Source: Mytilus trossulus (taxonomy: Eukaryota > Mollusca > Bivalvia > Mytilida > Mytilidae). From it: DNA of 64,000 nucleotides. The notes under the pieces are model-generated. The model saw only the letters and a program-made list of their open reading frames with translations, ran no database searches and was not told the DNA's origin. The DNA lies in assembly GCF_036588685.1 (NCBI RefSeq), contig NC_086380.1, positions 51,078,614 through 51,142,613 of the forward strand, in the 5' to 3' direction. Shown piece after piece: positions 34,818 to 47,284 of this stretch. The stretch's first letter is position 1, and every line of letters begins with the position of its first letter. The translations under genes and the position numbers were made by a program.

Positions 34818-37100
34818 TTAAATCCTGACATAAAACATATGGCTGATTAACTATGCAGCTATATAGATTTATAAAATAAAGTGCAAATATGGTCAGTTTG
34901 GTTGATGCGGTCAAATAATTTGGTTGTACAAGTCAGCCTGAGGTATCAAAACTATTGAATTTTTGTTCAATATCAATATCAATATATTGAATAGAAGGAG
35001 AACATGCTGGCACCCTAAATTTAAACGAACACAAATTTGTAGTTATTATATTAAAATATTGCTGAATTTCTATGCAGGTATTGAGATTGACATAATAAAG
35101 TGCAAATTAATCGGTTAAGGTTGATGCAATCAAAAAGTTTCACCATACAGATAAAAAAAGATATTTTATACAAATCAGCCTAAGGTATCAAAACTACTGA
35201 AATGTTGTGTCGTGTCAATATTTTGAATAAAAGGAGAACATGCTGGCACCCTACATGTATGCGAACAAAAATGTGTAGTTATTGTACTCAAATATTTCAG
35301 TCATTTGTATTATACATTTAATCCTGACATAAAAATATGGCTGATTTACTATGCAGCTATATGGATTTACAAAATTAGGTGCAAATATGGTCAGTTTAGG
35401 TTGATGTGGACTTTTGTACAAGTCAGCCTGAGGTATCAAAACTATTGAAATGTTGTTACGTATCAATAAATTGAACAAAAGGAGAACATGCTGGCACCCT
35501 AAATTTATGCGAACAAAAAATTGAATCCTGACATAAAAGCTTATTTACTATGCGGCTATATAGATTTACAAAATAAAGTGCAAATATGGTCAGTTTTGGT
35601 TGATGCGGTCAAATTATTCTGTTGTACAAGTCAGCCTGAGGTATCCAAACGACTGAAATTTTGTTACGTATCAATATTTGGAATAAAAGGAGAACATGCT
35701 GGCACCCTAAATTTATGCAAACAAAATTTTGTAGTTATTGTACTCCAATATTGCTGTCATTTGTATTATACATGTAATTCTGACATAAAAATATGGCTAA
35801 TTTACTATGCAGCTAAATATTTGTACAATATAAAGTGCATATATTGTCTGTTTTGGTTGATGCGATCAAAAAATTTTGTTATAGGAGTCAGTCTCAGGTA
35901 TCAAAACTAATGAAATTTTGTTGCGAGACAATATTTTGAATAAAAGAGGACATGCTGGCACTCTGAATTGATGAGGACAAAACTTTGTAGTCCTATTGTT
36001 TTAATATTTCTGTCATTTGTTTTATACAATACATCCTGACATAAATATTACTGAATTAGTATGCAGATATATAGATTTACATTATAAAGTGCAAATATGG
36101 TCAGTTTAGGTTGATGCAGTCAAAAAGTTTCACCATACAGATAAAAGGAGATATCTTATACAAATCAGCCTTAGGTATCAAAACCACTGAAATGTTGTGT
36201 CGTGTCAATATTTTGAATAAAAGGAGAACGTGCTGGCACCCTACATTTATGCGAACAAATATTTGTAGTTATTGTACTCCAATATTACAGTCATTTGTAT
36301 TATACATTTATTCCTGACATAACATTTTGCTGATTTACTATGCAGCTATATGGATTTAGAAAATTAATTGCAAATATGGTCAGTTTAGGTTGATGTGGAC
36401 TTTTGTACAAGTCAGCCTGAGGTATCAAAACTATTGAAATGTTGTGACGTATCAATAGATTGAACAAAAGGAGAACATGCTGGCACCCTAAGTTTATGCG
36501 AACAAAAATTTGAATCCTGACATAAAAAGCTTATGTACAATGCGGCTATATACATTTACAAAATAAAGGGCAAATATGGTCAGTTTTAATTGATGCGGTC
36601 AAATTTTTCTGTTGTACAAGTCAGCCTGAGGTACTCAAACGACTGAAATTTTGTTACGTATCAATATTTGGAATAAAAGGAGAACATGCTGGCACCTTAA
36701 ATTTATGCAGACAAAATTTTGTAGTTATTTTACTCCAATATTGCTGTCATTTGTATTATACATGTAATCCTGACATAATAATATGGCTGATTTACTATGC
36801 AGCTAAATATTTATACAATACAAAATGCATATATTGTCAGTTTTGGTTGATGCGGTCAAATAATTTTGTTATAGGAGTCAGTCTTAGGTATTAAAACTAC
36901 GGATTTTCTTTTACATATCAATATATTGAACAAAAGGAAGACATGATGGCACTCTAAATTGAGCAGACAATTTTTTTTAGTCGTGTGTTCCAATATTGCT
37001 TTCATTTTGTATTATAGATTCTATCATGACATAAAATATTGCTGATATACTATGCGGCTATATAGATATACATACTAAAGTGCAAGTATGGTTGAATTCG
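34818..37100. repeat. Tandem array with four-monomer higher-order period of about 990 bp
   Basis: Monomers of about 205-280 bp share AATCCTGACATAAAA, TACTATGCAGCTATATAG, GTCAGCCTGAGGTATCAAAA and AGGAGAACATGCTGGCACCC. The last anchor occurs near 34996, 35231, 35480, 35689, 35944, 36221, 36469, 36678 and 36934: intervals 235, 249, 209, 255, 277, 248, 209, 256. Monomers four apart match best (for example 35231 with 36221), giving a higher-order unit of about 990 bp present slightly more than twice. Short open frames across it are repeats, not genes. Confidence 0.93.
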
Positions 37101-37324
37101 ATAGGTATTGGATTATATAATAAATGCCCGTTAGCATTGATCGTTTTTGAACTTATATAAAGGCAGATCTCGAATAATTTTGTATAACACGCATCGTTTT
37201 ATGCGTACTTTATTTATTAATCGTGTTTAGATCAGGAAAGTATTAACTTTACATTCATTTTCGATGTTTATACCAAGAAACACAAATATTAAAAAAATAT
37301 TTTTGAAAACCGATGTAGAGTGGT

Positions 37325-37625
37325 CCTGGTCACAAGTTAGCTAAGTGTTGAGCAGACCAGTCAAACGTTAACTTGAGAACAAGTCTGATTTCGATCGGAA
37401 TTGTCAAATCAAAGTTAACTTATGTTAACTTATTCCAGGACTGGTTTCGAAGTTAACTTATATCAATTGCGGACCTGTTTCCAAGTTAACTTTTATGGCA
37501 GACATAAAAACAGACATAGGTCAGAGCAGTCCTAAATCCTATAACAGTTTAACTTTGAACAGTCCAAATGCAAGGTTATCAAGTTAACTTGCTGTACAGG
37601 TTAGGACTGCACCCATCTGTAGCAT
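37325..37625. repeat. Degenerate field of AAGTTAACTT palindromes
   Basis: GTTAAC(TT) appears repeatedly, often as the palindrome AAGTTAACTT, spaced irregularly with 'GACTGGTTTC' and 'GGACCTGTTTCC' between copies. A smaller relative with 'GTCAGCAAGTTAACTTC' is at about 62350-62365. Confidence 0.75.
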
Positions 37626-37767
37626 CTTTTGACGTTTCAATATTAAAGTATATTGCAAAGTTGTTTACATATTTTACTAGCTACATCGTCCGCGAGTTTT
37701 GAATTTAATAATTTTTTGGGCTATATTAACAAAGGATTCCAATACTGACTAGAACTACATTCCATAC

Positions 37768-37869
37768 CTTATTTACTTTGTTTGGATTTATATTTGTTCT
37801 TTCCAACAACAATTTGATTATGTCAAGATATCCACCTTTAGCAGCTAAGTGTAAGAGAGTATCATCATC
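37768..37869 (-). CDS. Ankyrin gene exon 7 (one full repeat)
   Basis: This 34-codon exon starts D-D-D-T-L-L-H-L-A-A-K-G-G-Y and continues L-D-I-I-K-L-L-L-E-R-T-N-I-N-P-N-K-V-N-K. Both helices, the glycine turn and the D/N-P-N linker are intact. The acceptor ends CAG and the donor is GTATGG. The intron towards exon 8 spans 5.1 kb and contains the AAGTTAACTT field, the 990 bp higher-order repeat and the TACTCGACC repeat. Its pairing with exon 6 suggests that tandem duplication of an approximately 0.8 kb exon-plus-intron module is how the gene has lengthened here. Confidence 0.9.
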
Positions 37870-37977
37870 CTGAAAACATTTGCAATAATCACTGTATTAT
37901 ACGAAGGTCTAAAGATTACAGACTTTACAAAATAATGTGATTAACATCCAGGTTTTATCAACCAATTTTTATATAAG

Positions 37978-38120
37978 AAAATGCCTGTACAAAGTCAGGA
38001 ATATGACAGTTGTTATCCATTCATTTAAGTGTTTGAGCTATTGACTTTGCCCCTTGATATGATACTTTCCGTTTTGAATTTTCCTCGGAGCTCGTTATTT
38101 TTGTGTTTTTACTTTTTGAT
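37978..38120 (+). repeat. Dispersed repeat, 'AAGTCAGGAATATGACAGTT' family
   Basis: 'AAATGCCTGTACAAAGTCAG', 'GATACTTTCCGTTTTGAATT' and 'TTTTTGTGTTTTTACTTTTTG' match the copy at 62130-62275. Lies 110 bp from exon 7. Confidence 0.7.
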
Positions 38121-38564
38121 AATATAAGTAAAAAGCCGTAATCAAGAATACACGAAGTAAATTATTTATATTAAGACCTTTTTTAAAATCGTTATTACTC
38201 TGAAGACCGTTTTTTTTAATCGTAATTACTCTGAGACTAAAAATGTGCATTAAGTTAATAACTTGTGTATATAATAACATTTTCATTGACAGGTGCATTT
38301 TGATTCCCTCCATTGTCAGAAGACAAGTGTAAAATTAAGTCCATATCATGAAATGTAATGGTCGAATGTTCTATAGCACACGCTTTAAAATGCACGGATC
38401 TAAACAATAAACTTTTCGTTGGTCACATTTTAATCACAAAGAAGATTAATTACGTACAATTTGAAAATTAATATATTTCTTATATATATGTTACGTGTTA
38501 ATGGTAAAGTTATAGAGCTGAATCAACAAATATTTGAAATATTGACTAGAACTTCATTTCATAC

Positions 38565-38666
38565 CTCATTTACTTTGTTTGGGTCTATATCTTTTTGTTC
38601 TAATAACAATTTGACTATGTCGATATATCCACCTTTAACAGCTAAGTATAAGAGAGTATCATCATT
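38565..38666 (-). CDS. Ankyrin gene exon 6 (one full repeat)
   Basis: This 34-codon exon reads N-D-D-T-L-L-Y-L-A-V-K-G-G-Y-I-D-I-V-K-L and then L-L-E-Q-K-D-I-D-P-N-K-V-N-E. Histidine of the T-x-L-H motif is tyrosine here. It is very similar to the next exon (37768-37869) in both coding sequence and the bases outside the acceptor; the two lie 797 bp apart and form a clear recent module pair. The donor is GTATGA and the acceptor ends CAG. A hammerhead-like repeat copy (about 38828-38900) lies in the intron 160 bp upstream of its acceptor. Confidence 0.88.
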
Positions 38667-38827
38667 CTGAAAACAGTTGCAATAATCACAGTATCATACG
38701 AAGATAAAAAAAATGACAGACTTAACAAAATAATTTGATAATATCAATAAATAACCTAAAGGTTACTAAACTCAAAGTGAACGGATGCATATATAGACTG
38801 TTGTAATTGTTTGGTTTTCTACACATT

Positions 38828-38915
38828 TTGATTTGAGCGTCACTCATGAGTCTTATGTAGACGAAACGCGCGTCTGGCGTATTAAATTATAAGCCTGGCA
38901 CCTTTGATAACTAAT
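38828..38915 (+). repeat. Hammerhead-like repeat copy
   Basis: 'TTTGAGCGTCACTCATGAG' with CTCATGA (38843-38849) in place of CTGATGA, then stem II GTCT/AGAC, GAAA, and an intact ACGC/GCGT stem III. Followed by 'AAGCCTGGCACCTTTGATAA'. Confidence 0.62.
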
Positions 38916-39005
38916 ACATGTAACAATAAATTGCAATTCCTCTGAAACTGTTAATTTGAATAACGTTAATGACTTGTGTAGATAAAACAGGGTCAAGGCG
39001 ACTTT

Positions 39006-42000
39006 CATTTCGAGTCCTTATTTTGTTAGAAACTATGTGAAAAACAAGATTCCCGTCATCAAATTTGAATATTGACATATTCACAGATATAACACAAAAG
39101 CGTTGAAATTCATTGACCTAAATAATATACTGCCGTTGGCCAGTTCAATTAACGCATATAAAAGCATAAGATACGATTTTAGAATAAACCTTCTTCTAAT
39201 TTTAAGGTTAAGTGTTAATGCCAATACTGTATCGGTATTGAACAATCCAATATTACAAGAAAAAAGATGAGGAAAGTTCTTTACAAAATGCTTATCAATG
39301 TAACGTGAGTAATTAATATAGGTTCAAATTTTCATACATGTTAACAGTGGTATTACTGTTTAATTTAGAATGTGGTATAATTGAGAAAAAAGAAAAAACA
39401 ACAGTTCTTCAAAAATGAACAATAAAAAGTGTTTTTTTTCAAGCTTTTAAAAAAGTTAAATTTAGAGTCAAACCTTCGACAAGGTTAGACCTTTATAATA
39501 TATATGAACCTATTTCATGGTTTTTTGCTGGTAGAATTTTAAGAGCTTTACACACATTGATTGATTTTGATCAGATCGATTTTATCAATAGCAAAAAAGT
39601 AAATGAATTTATCCTGATGTACAGTATACAGAATAAAAAACTACATTTCCCGTTTTGTTCTTTTTTATTAGTTTTGAAAAAGCATACGTTAACGATGCAA
39701 TGTTTCAATCCCTATTGTTGATTTATCTGTACCAGGAACGCTCAAAGCCAATTATTTGAAGGTCAATGATAAGTAAGTAACAAATAATGTGAAGAGATTT
39801 ATAACCAAAACGTTCAATTATATAAAGACTTCTTATGTATTGATTCATCTGTGAACACCCCTTACAAGTAACTCTAAACAACAATAAAGGCAACATAAAA
39901 AATGTATCAACTTTTAACAATAAAATATTTCTTGACACCCTTTAAATCTCCACACATTCTTACTTCAGAAAAAACTAAATTAAACATATTAAACTTTACA
40001 AACTATAACGTTTCATTTCGAGTCTTTATTTTTTTAGAAGTCATGTGTAAAGGAAATTACCCCTTATCAAATTTGAAAGTTGAAATGATCACAGTTTAAT
40101 CGCAAAAGCGTTGAAATTAAAGAACCTAAAAAAATCTACTGTCGATGGTCACAATTCAATTAATGGTTGATCGTATATAAAAGTATTTAAACCCAATTTT
40201 AAAATAAACTTCTTCCAATTTTAAGATTAAGTGTTGAGGTCAATGCTATATCGGTATTGAACCACCCAATAATACAAGAAAAACAATTTATTTAGATATT
40301 CCAAATGAGGAAAATTCTTTACAAAATGCTTATCAATGTAACGTATGTAATTAAGAAACACCAACATTTTCATACATTTTAACAGTGGTATTACTGTTTA
40401 ATTTAGAATGTGGTATAACTGAGAAAGAAGAAAAAACAACAGTTCTTCAAAAATGAACAATAAAAAAATCGGATGTATTTTTAACAGTATAACATTTTAA
40501 TTTTCAGAAAAGAATTGAAATCTGTTTTTCAAGTTTTAAAAAAAGTTAAATTTAGAGTCAAACCTTCGACAAGGTTAGATCTTTATAATATATATGAACC
40601 TATTTCCTGGGTTTCTGCTTGTTGAATTTTTAGAGCTTTACACACATTGATTGATTTTGATCAGATCGATTTTATCAATAGAAAAAAGTAATTGATTTTA
40701 TCCTGATGTACAGTATACAGAATAAAAAAAACTACATGTCCCGTTTTGTTCTTTTTTATTGGTCTTGAAAAAGCATACGTTAACGATACAATGTTTCAAT
40801 CCCTATTATTGATTTATCTGTACCAGGAACGCTCAAAGCCAATTACTTGAAGGTCAATGATAAGTAAGTAACAAATAATGTGAAGAGATTTATAACCAAA
40901 ACGTTCAATTATATAAAGACTTCTTATGTATTGGTTCATCTGTGAACACCCCTTACAAGTAACTCTAAACAACAATAAAGGCAACATAAAAAGGTATCAA
41001 CTTTTAACAATAAAATATTTCTTGACACCCTTTAAATCTCCGCACATTCTTACTTCAGAAAAAACTAAATTAAACATATTAAACTTTACAAACTATAACG
41101 TTTCATTTCGAGTCTTTATTTTTTTAGAAGTCATGTGTAAAGGAAATTACCCCTTTTCAAATTTGAAAGTTGAAATGATCACAGTTTAATCGCAAAAGCG
41201 TTGAAATTAAAGAACCTAAAAAAATCTACTGTCGATGGTCACAATTCAATTAATGGTTGATCGCATATAAAAGTATTTAAACCCAATTTTAAAATAAACT
41301 TCTTCCAATTTTAAGATTAAGTGTTGAGGTCAATGCTATATCGGTATTGAACCACCCAATAATACAAGAAAAACAATTTATTTAGATATTCAAAATGAGG
41401 AAAGTTCTTTACAAAATGCTTATCAATGTAACGTATGTAATTAAGAAACACCAACATTTTCATACACTTTAACAGTGGTATTACTGTTTAATTTAGAATG
41501 TGGTATAACTGAGAAAGAAGAAAAAACAACAGTTCTTCAAAAATGAACAATAACAAAATCGGATGTATTTTTAACAGTATAACATTTTAATTTTCAGAAA
41601 AGAATTGAAATCTGTTTTTCAAGTTTTTAAAAAAAGTTAAATTTAGAGTCAAACCTTCGACAAGGTTAGATCTTTATAATATATATGAACCTATTTCCTG
41701 GGTTTCTGCTTGTTGAATTTTTAGAGCTTTACACACATTGATTGATTTTGATCAGATCGATTTTATCAATAGAAAAAAGTAATTGAATTTATCCTTATGT
41801 ACAGTATACAAAATAAAAAAACTACATGTCCCGTTTTGTTCTTTTTTATTGGTCTTGAAAAAGCATACGTTAACGATACAATGTTTCAATCCCTATTGTT
41901 GATTTATCTGTACCAGGAACGCTCAAAGCCAATTACTTGAAGGTCAATGATAAGTAAGTAACAAATAATGTGAAGAGATTTATAACCAAAACGTTCAATT

Positions 42001-45000
42001 ATATAAAGACTTCTTATGTATTGGTTCATCTGTGAACACCCCTTACAAGTAACTCTAAACAACAATAAAGGCAACATAAAAAGGTATCAACTTTTAACAA
42101 TAAAATATTTCTTGACACCCTTTAAATCTCCACACATTCTTACTTCAGAAAAAAACTAAATTAAACATATTAAACTTTACAAACTATAACGTTTCATTTC
42201 GAGTCTTTTTTTTTTAGAAGTCATGTGTAAAGGAAATTACCCCTTATCAAATTTGAAAGTTGAAATTATCACAGTTTAATCGCAAAAGCGTTGAAATTAA
42301 AGAACCTAAAAAAATCTACTGTCGATGGTCACAATTCAATTAATGGTTGATCGCATATAAAAGTATTTAAACCCAATTTTAAAATAAACTTCTTCCAATT
42401 TTAAGATTAAGTGTTGAGGTCAATGCTATATCGGTATTGAACCACCCAATAATACAAGAAAAACAATTTATTTAGATATTCAAAATAAGGAAAGTTCTTT
42501 ACAAAATGCTTATCAATGTAACGTATGTAATTAAGAAACACCAACATTTTCATACACTTTAACAGTGGTATTACTGTTTAATTTAGAATGTGGTATAACT
42601 GAGAAAGAAGAAAAAACAACAGTTCTTCAAAAATGAACAATAAAAAAATCGGATGTATTTTTAACAGTATAACATTTTAATTTTCAGAAAAGAATTGAAA
42701 TCTGTTTTTCAAGTTTTTAAAAAAGTTAAATTTAGAGTCAAACCTTCGACAAGGTTAGATCTTTATAATATATATGAACCTATTTCCTGGGTTTCTGCTT
42801 GTTGAATTTTTAGAGCTTTACACACATTGATTGATTTTGATTAGATCGATTTTATCAATAGAAAAAAGTAATTGAATTTATCCTTATGTACAGTATACAG
42901 AATAAAAAAACAACATGTCCCGTTTTGTTCTTTTTTATTGGTCTTGAAAAAGCATACGTTAACGATACAATGTTTCAATCCCTATTGTTGATTTATCTGT
43001 ACCAGGAACGCTCAAAGCCAATTACTTGAAGGTCAATGATAAGTAAGTAACAAATAATGTGAAGAGATTTATAACCAAAACGTTCAATTATATAAAGACT
43101 TCTTATGTATTGGTTCATCTGTGAACACCCCTTACAAGTAACTCTAAACAACAATAAAGGCAACATAAAAAGGTATCAACTTTTAACAATAAAATATTTC
43201 TTGACACCCTTTAAATCTCCACACATTCTTACATCAGAAAAAACTAAATTAAACATATTAAACTTTACAAACTATAACGTTTCATTTCGAGTCTTTATTT
43301 TTTTAGAAGTCATGTGTAAAGGAAATTACCCCTTATCAAATTTGAAAGTTGAAATGATCACAGTTTAATCGCAAAATCGTTGAAATTAAAGAACCTAAAA
43401 AAATCTACTGTCGATGGTCACAATTCAATTAATGGTTGATCGCATATAAAAGTATTTAAACCCAATTTTAAAATAAACTTCTTCCAATTTTAAGATTAAG
43501 TGTTGAGGTCAATGCTATATCGGTATTGAACCACCCAATAATACAAGAAAAACAATTTATTTAGATATTCAAAATAAGGAAAGTTCTTTACAAAATGCTT
43601 ATCAATGTAACGTATGTAATTGAGAAACACCAACATTTTCATACACTTTAACAGTGGTATTACTGTTTAATTTAGAATGTGGTATAACTGAGAAAGAAGA
43701 AAAAACAACAGTTCTTCAAAAATGAACAATAAAAAAATCGGATGTATTTTTAACAGTATAACATTTTAATTTTCAGAAAAGAATTGAAATCTGTTTTTCA
43801 AGTTTTTAAAAAAGTTAAATTTAGAGTCAAACCTTCGACAAGGTTAGATCTTTATAATATATATGAACCTATTTCCTGGGTTTCTGCTTGTTGAATTTTT
43901 AGAGCTTTACACACATTGATTGATTTTGATCAGATCGATTTTATCAATAGAAAAAAGTAATTGAATTTATCCTGATGTACAGTATACAGAATAAAAAAAA
44001 ACTACATGTCCCGTTTTGTTCTTTTTTATTGGTCTTGAAAAAGCATACGTTAACGATACAATGTTTCAATCCCTATTATTGATTTATCTGTACCAGGAAC
44101 GCTCAAAGCCAATTACTTGAAGGTCAATGATAAGTAAGTAACAAATAATGTGAAGAGATTTATAACCAAAACGTTCAATTATATAAAGACTTCTTATGAA
44201 TTGGTTCATCTGTGAACACCCCTTACAAGTAACTCTAAACAACAATAAAGGCAACATAAAAAGGTATCAACTTTTAACAATAAAATATTTCTTGACACCC
44301 TTTAAATCTCCACACATTCTTACTTCAGAAAAAACTAAATTAAACATATTAAACTTTACAAACTATAACGTTTCATTTCGAGTCTTTATTTTTTTAGAAG
44401 TCATGTGTAAAGGAAATTACCCCTTTTCAAATTTGAAAGTTGAAATGATCACAGTTTAATCGCAAAAGCGTTGAAATTAAAGAACCTAAAAAAATCTACT
44501 GTCGATGGTCACAATTCAATTAATGGTTGATCGCATATAAAAGTATTTAAACCCAATTTTAAAATAAACTTCTTCCAATTTTAAGATTAAGTGTTGAGGT
44601 CAATGCTATATCGGTATTGAACCACCCAATAATACAAGAAAAACAATTTATTTAGATATTCAAAATGAGGAAAGTTCTTTACAAAATGCTTATCAATGTA
44701 ACGTATGTAATTAAGAAACACCAACATTTTCATACACTTTAACAGTGGTATTACTGTTTAATTTAGAATGTGGTATAACTGAGAAAGAAGAAAAAACAAC
44801 AGTTCTTCAAAAATGAACAATAACAAAATCGGATGTATTTTTAACAGTATAACATTTTAATTTTCAGAAAAGAATTGAAATCTGTTTTTCAAGTTTTTAA
44901 AAAAGTTAAATTTAGAGTCAAACCTTCGACAAGGTTAGATCTTTATAATATATATGAACCTATTTCCTGGGTTTCTGCTTGTTGAATTTTTAGAGCTTTA

Positions 45001-46553
45001 CACACATTGATTGATTTTGATCAGATCGATTTTATCAATAGAAAAAAGTAATTGAATTTATCCTTATGTACAGTATACAGAATAAAAAAACTACATGTCC
45101 CGTTTTGTTCTTTTTTATTGGTCTTGAAAAAGCATACGTTAACGATACAATGTTTCAATCCCTATTGTTGATTTATCTGTACCAGGAACGCTCAAAGCCA
45201 ATTATTTGAAGGTCAATGATAAGTAAGTAACAAATAATGTGAAGAGATTTATAACCAAAACGTTCAATTATATAAAGACTTCTTATGTATTGGTTCATCT
45301 GTGAACACCCCTTACAAGTAACTCTAAACAACAATAAAGGCAACATAAAAAGGTATCAACTTTTAACAATAAAATATGTCTTGACACCCTTTAAATCTCC
45401 ACACATTCTTACTTCAGAAAAAACTAAATTAAACATATTAAACTTTACAAACTATAACGTTTCATTTCGAGTCTTTATTTTTTTAGAAGTCATGTGTAAA
45501 GGAAATTACCCCTTATCAAATTTGAAAGTTGAAATGATCACAGTTTAATCGCAAAAGCGTTGAAATTAAAGAACCTAAAAAAATCTACTGTCGATGGTCA
45601 CAATTCAATTAATGGTTGATCGCATATAAAAGTATTTAAACCCAATTTTAAAATAAACTTCTTCCAATTTTAAGATTAAGTGTTGAGGTCAATGCTATAT
45701 CGGTATTGAACCACCCAATAATACAAGAAAAACAATTTATTTAGATATTCAAAATGAGGAAAGTTCTTTACAAAATGCTTATCAATGTAACGTATGTAAT
45801 TAAGAAACACCAACATTTTCATACACTTTAACAGTGGTATTACTGTTTAATTTAGAATCTGGTATAACTGAGAAAGAAGAAAAAACAACAGTTCTTCAAA
45901 AATGAACAATAAAAAAATCGGATGTATTTTTAACAGTATAACATTTTAATTTTCAGAAAAGAATTGAAATCTGTTTTTCAAGTTTTTAAAAAAGTTAAAT
46001 TTAGAGTCAAACCTTCGACAAGGTTAGATCTTTATAATATATATGAACCTATTTCCTGGGTTTCTGCTTGTTGAATTTTTAGAGCTTTACACACATTGAT
46101 TGATTTTGATCAGATCGATTTTATCAATAGAAAAAAGTAATTGAATTTATCCTGATGTACAGGATACAGAATAAAAAAAACTACATTTCCCGTTTTGTTC
46201 TTTTTTATTGGTCTTGAAAAAGCATACGTTAACGATACAATGTTTCAATCCCTATTGTTGATTTATCTGTACCAGGAACGCTCAAAGCCAATTATTTGAA
46301 GGTCAATGATAAGTAAGTAACAAATACTGTGAAGAGATTTATAACCAAAACGTTCAATTATATAAATACTTCTTATGTATTGGTTCATCTGTGAACACCC
46401 CTTACAAGTAACTCTAAACAACAATAAAGGCAACATAAAAAATGTATCAACTTTTAACAATAAAATATTTCTTGACACCCTTTAAATCTCCACACATTCT
46501 TACTTCAGAAAAAACTAAATTAAACATATTAAACTTTACAAACTATAACGTTT
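39006..46553. repeat. Seven-unit tandem array, unit about 1090 bp (intron-derived satellite)
   Basis: Phased on CATTTCGAGTC, the units are 39006-40013, 40014-41103, 41104-42194, 42195-43282, 43283-44373, 44374-45462 and 45463-46553. Units 2-7 are nearly identical; unit 1 is diverged over its first two thirds and lacks about 65 bp. Both ends of the array fall at the same unit phase. Flanking introns (38230-38440, 46560-46830, 59800-59900) carry diverged single copies of parts of the unit, so it arose from ankyrin-gene intron sequence. An 87-codon frame recurs in units 2, 4, 5 and 6, but it is broken in others and resembles no protein. Confidence 0.95.
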
Positions 46554-46827
46554 TTGATAAAATGAAAAGTTTGATATAAATGGCAATTACGATTAAACAC
46601 ACAGCTATTCTTTAAGAATCGAAATTGAAGTTTTGTCAACGGCTTAGAATATTAGAATGAGATCTAACTGAAAACAAAACAAGTATTCTTCAAACATAAT
46701 GATAAACAAGCTGATGTTTATTTTAAAACATTTACACTTTAGTTTTTGGAAAAAAAATGTAATCTTTTTGTTTTTAGCATTTTACTGTAGACAAATGGTA
46801 GAGTCGAACTTTAGATAAGTTTAGATA

Positions 46828-47035
46828 AAGGCAACAGTAGTAAACCGCTGTTCAATAGTCATAAATCGATTAAGAGAAATCAAATCCGGGTCACAAACCA
46901 AAACTGAGGGAAACACATTAACTATAAGAGAACAACAACGGAATAACAGAAATACTGAACTGTTACAAAAACAAACACCAAACGGACTGCCATATTCCTG
47001 ACTTGGAACAAGACAGTTTATGAAAAAAATGTGGT
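46828..47035. repeat. Dispersed repeat, 'CAACAGTAGTAAACCGCTGTT' family
   Basis: Contains 'GGCAACAGTAGTAAACCGCT', 'GGTCACAAACCAAAACTGAG', 'AACAACAACGGAATAACAGA' and 'GCCATATTCCTGACTTGG'. It separates the diverged array-like intron (46560-46830) from exon 5. Confidence 0.75.
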
Positions 47036-47284
47036 TTGAACCAGATAATCAGGAAACCCTGTAGTTTATCAAATCTCATTCTTTATAAAAGCATATAATC
47101 AGGACAAGCTGTAGTTTATCAGGTCTCATTCTAGAGAATAGAATACAGTAAGGAGAAGCTGTAGTTTATCAAATTTCATTCAGGATAATAGTTTATAACT
47201 CTGGAAAGCTGTAGCTGTAGTGAGATTATCAAACTGTGGAAATGTTCAAGTGTGTACAGTCCTGGTACGAAAAACATTACATAC

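Noticed and set aside
34678..36317. Several frames with phrases like 'L-T-I-F-A' and 'Y-S-C-I-V-N-Q-P-Y' on the minus strand
   Set aside because: They repeat because the DNA is a tandem array; they are interrupted differently in each monomer.
40926..45548. An 87-codon plus-strand frame starting M-(Y/N)-W-F-I-C-E-H recurring in tandem units
   Set aside because: It is a by-product of the near-identical 1.09 kb units. Unit 3 breaks it by an extra A, unit 1 begins it elsewhere and unit 7 truncates it. No protein family, no selection evidence.
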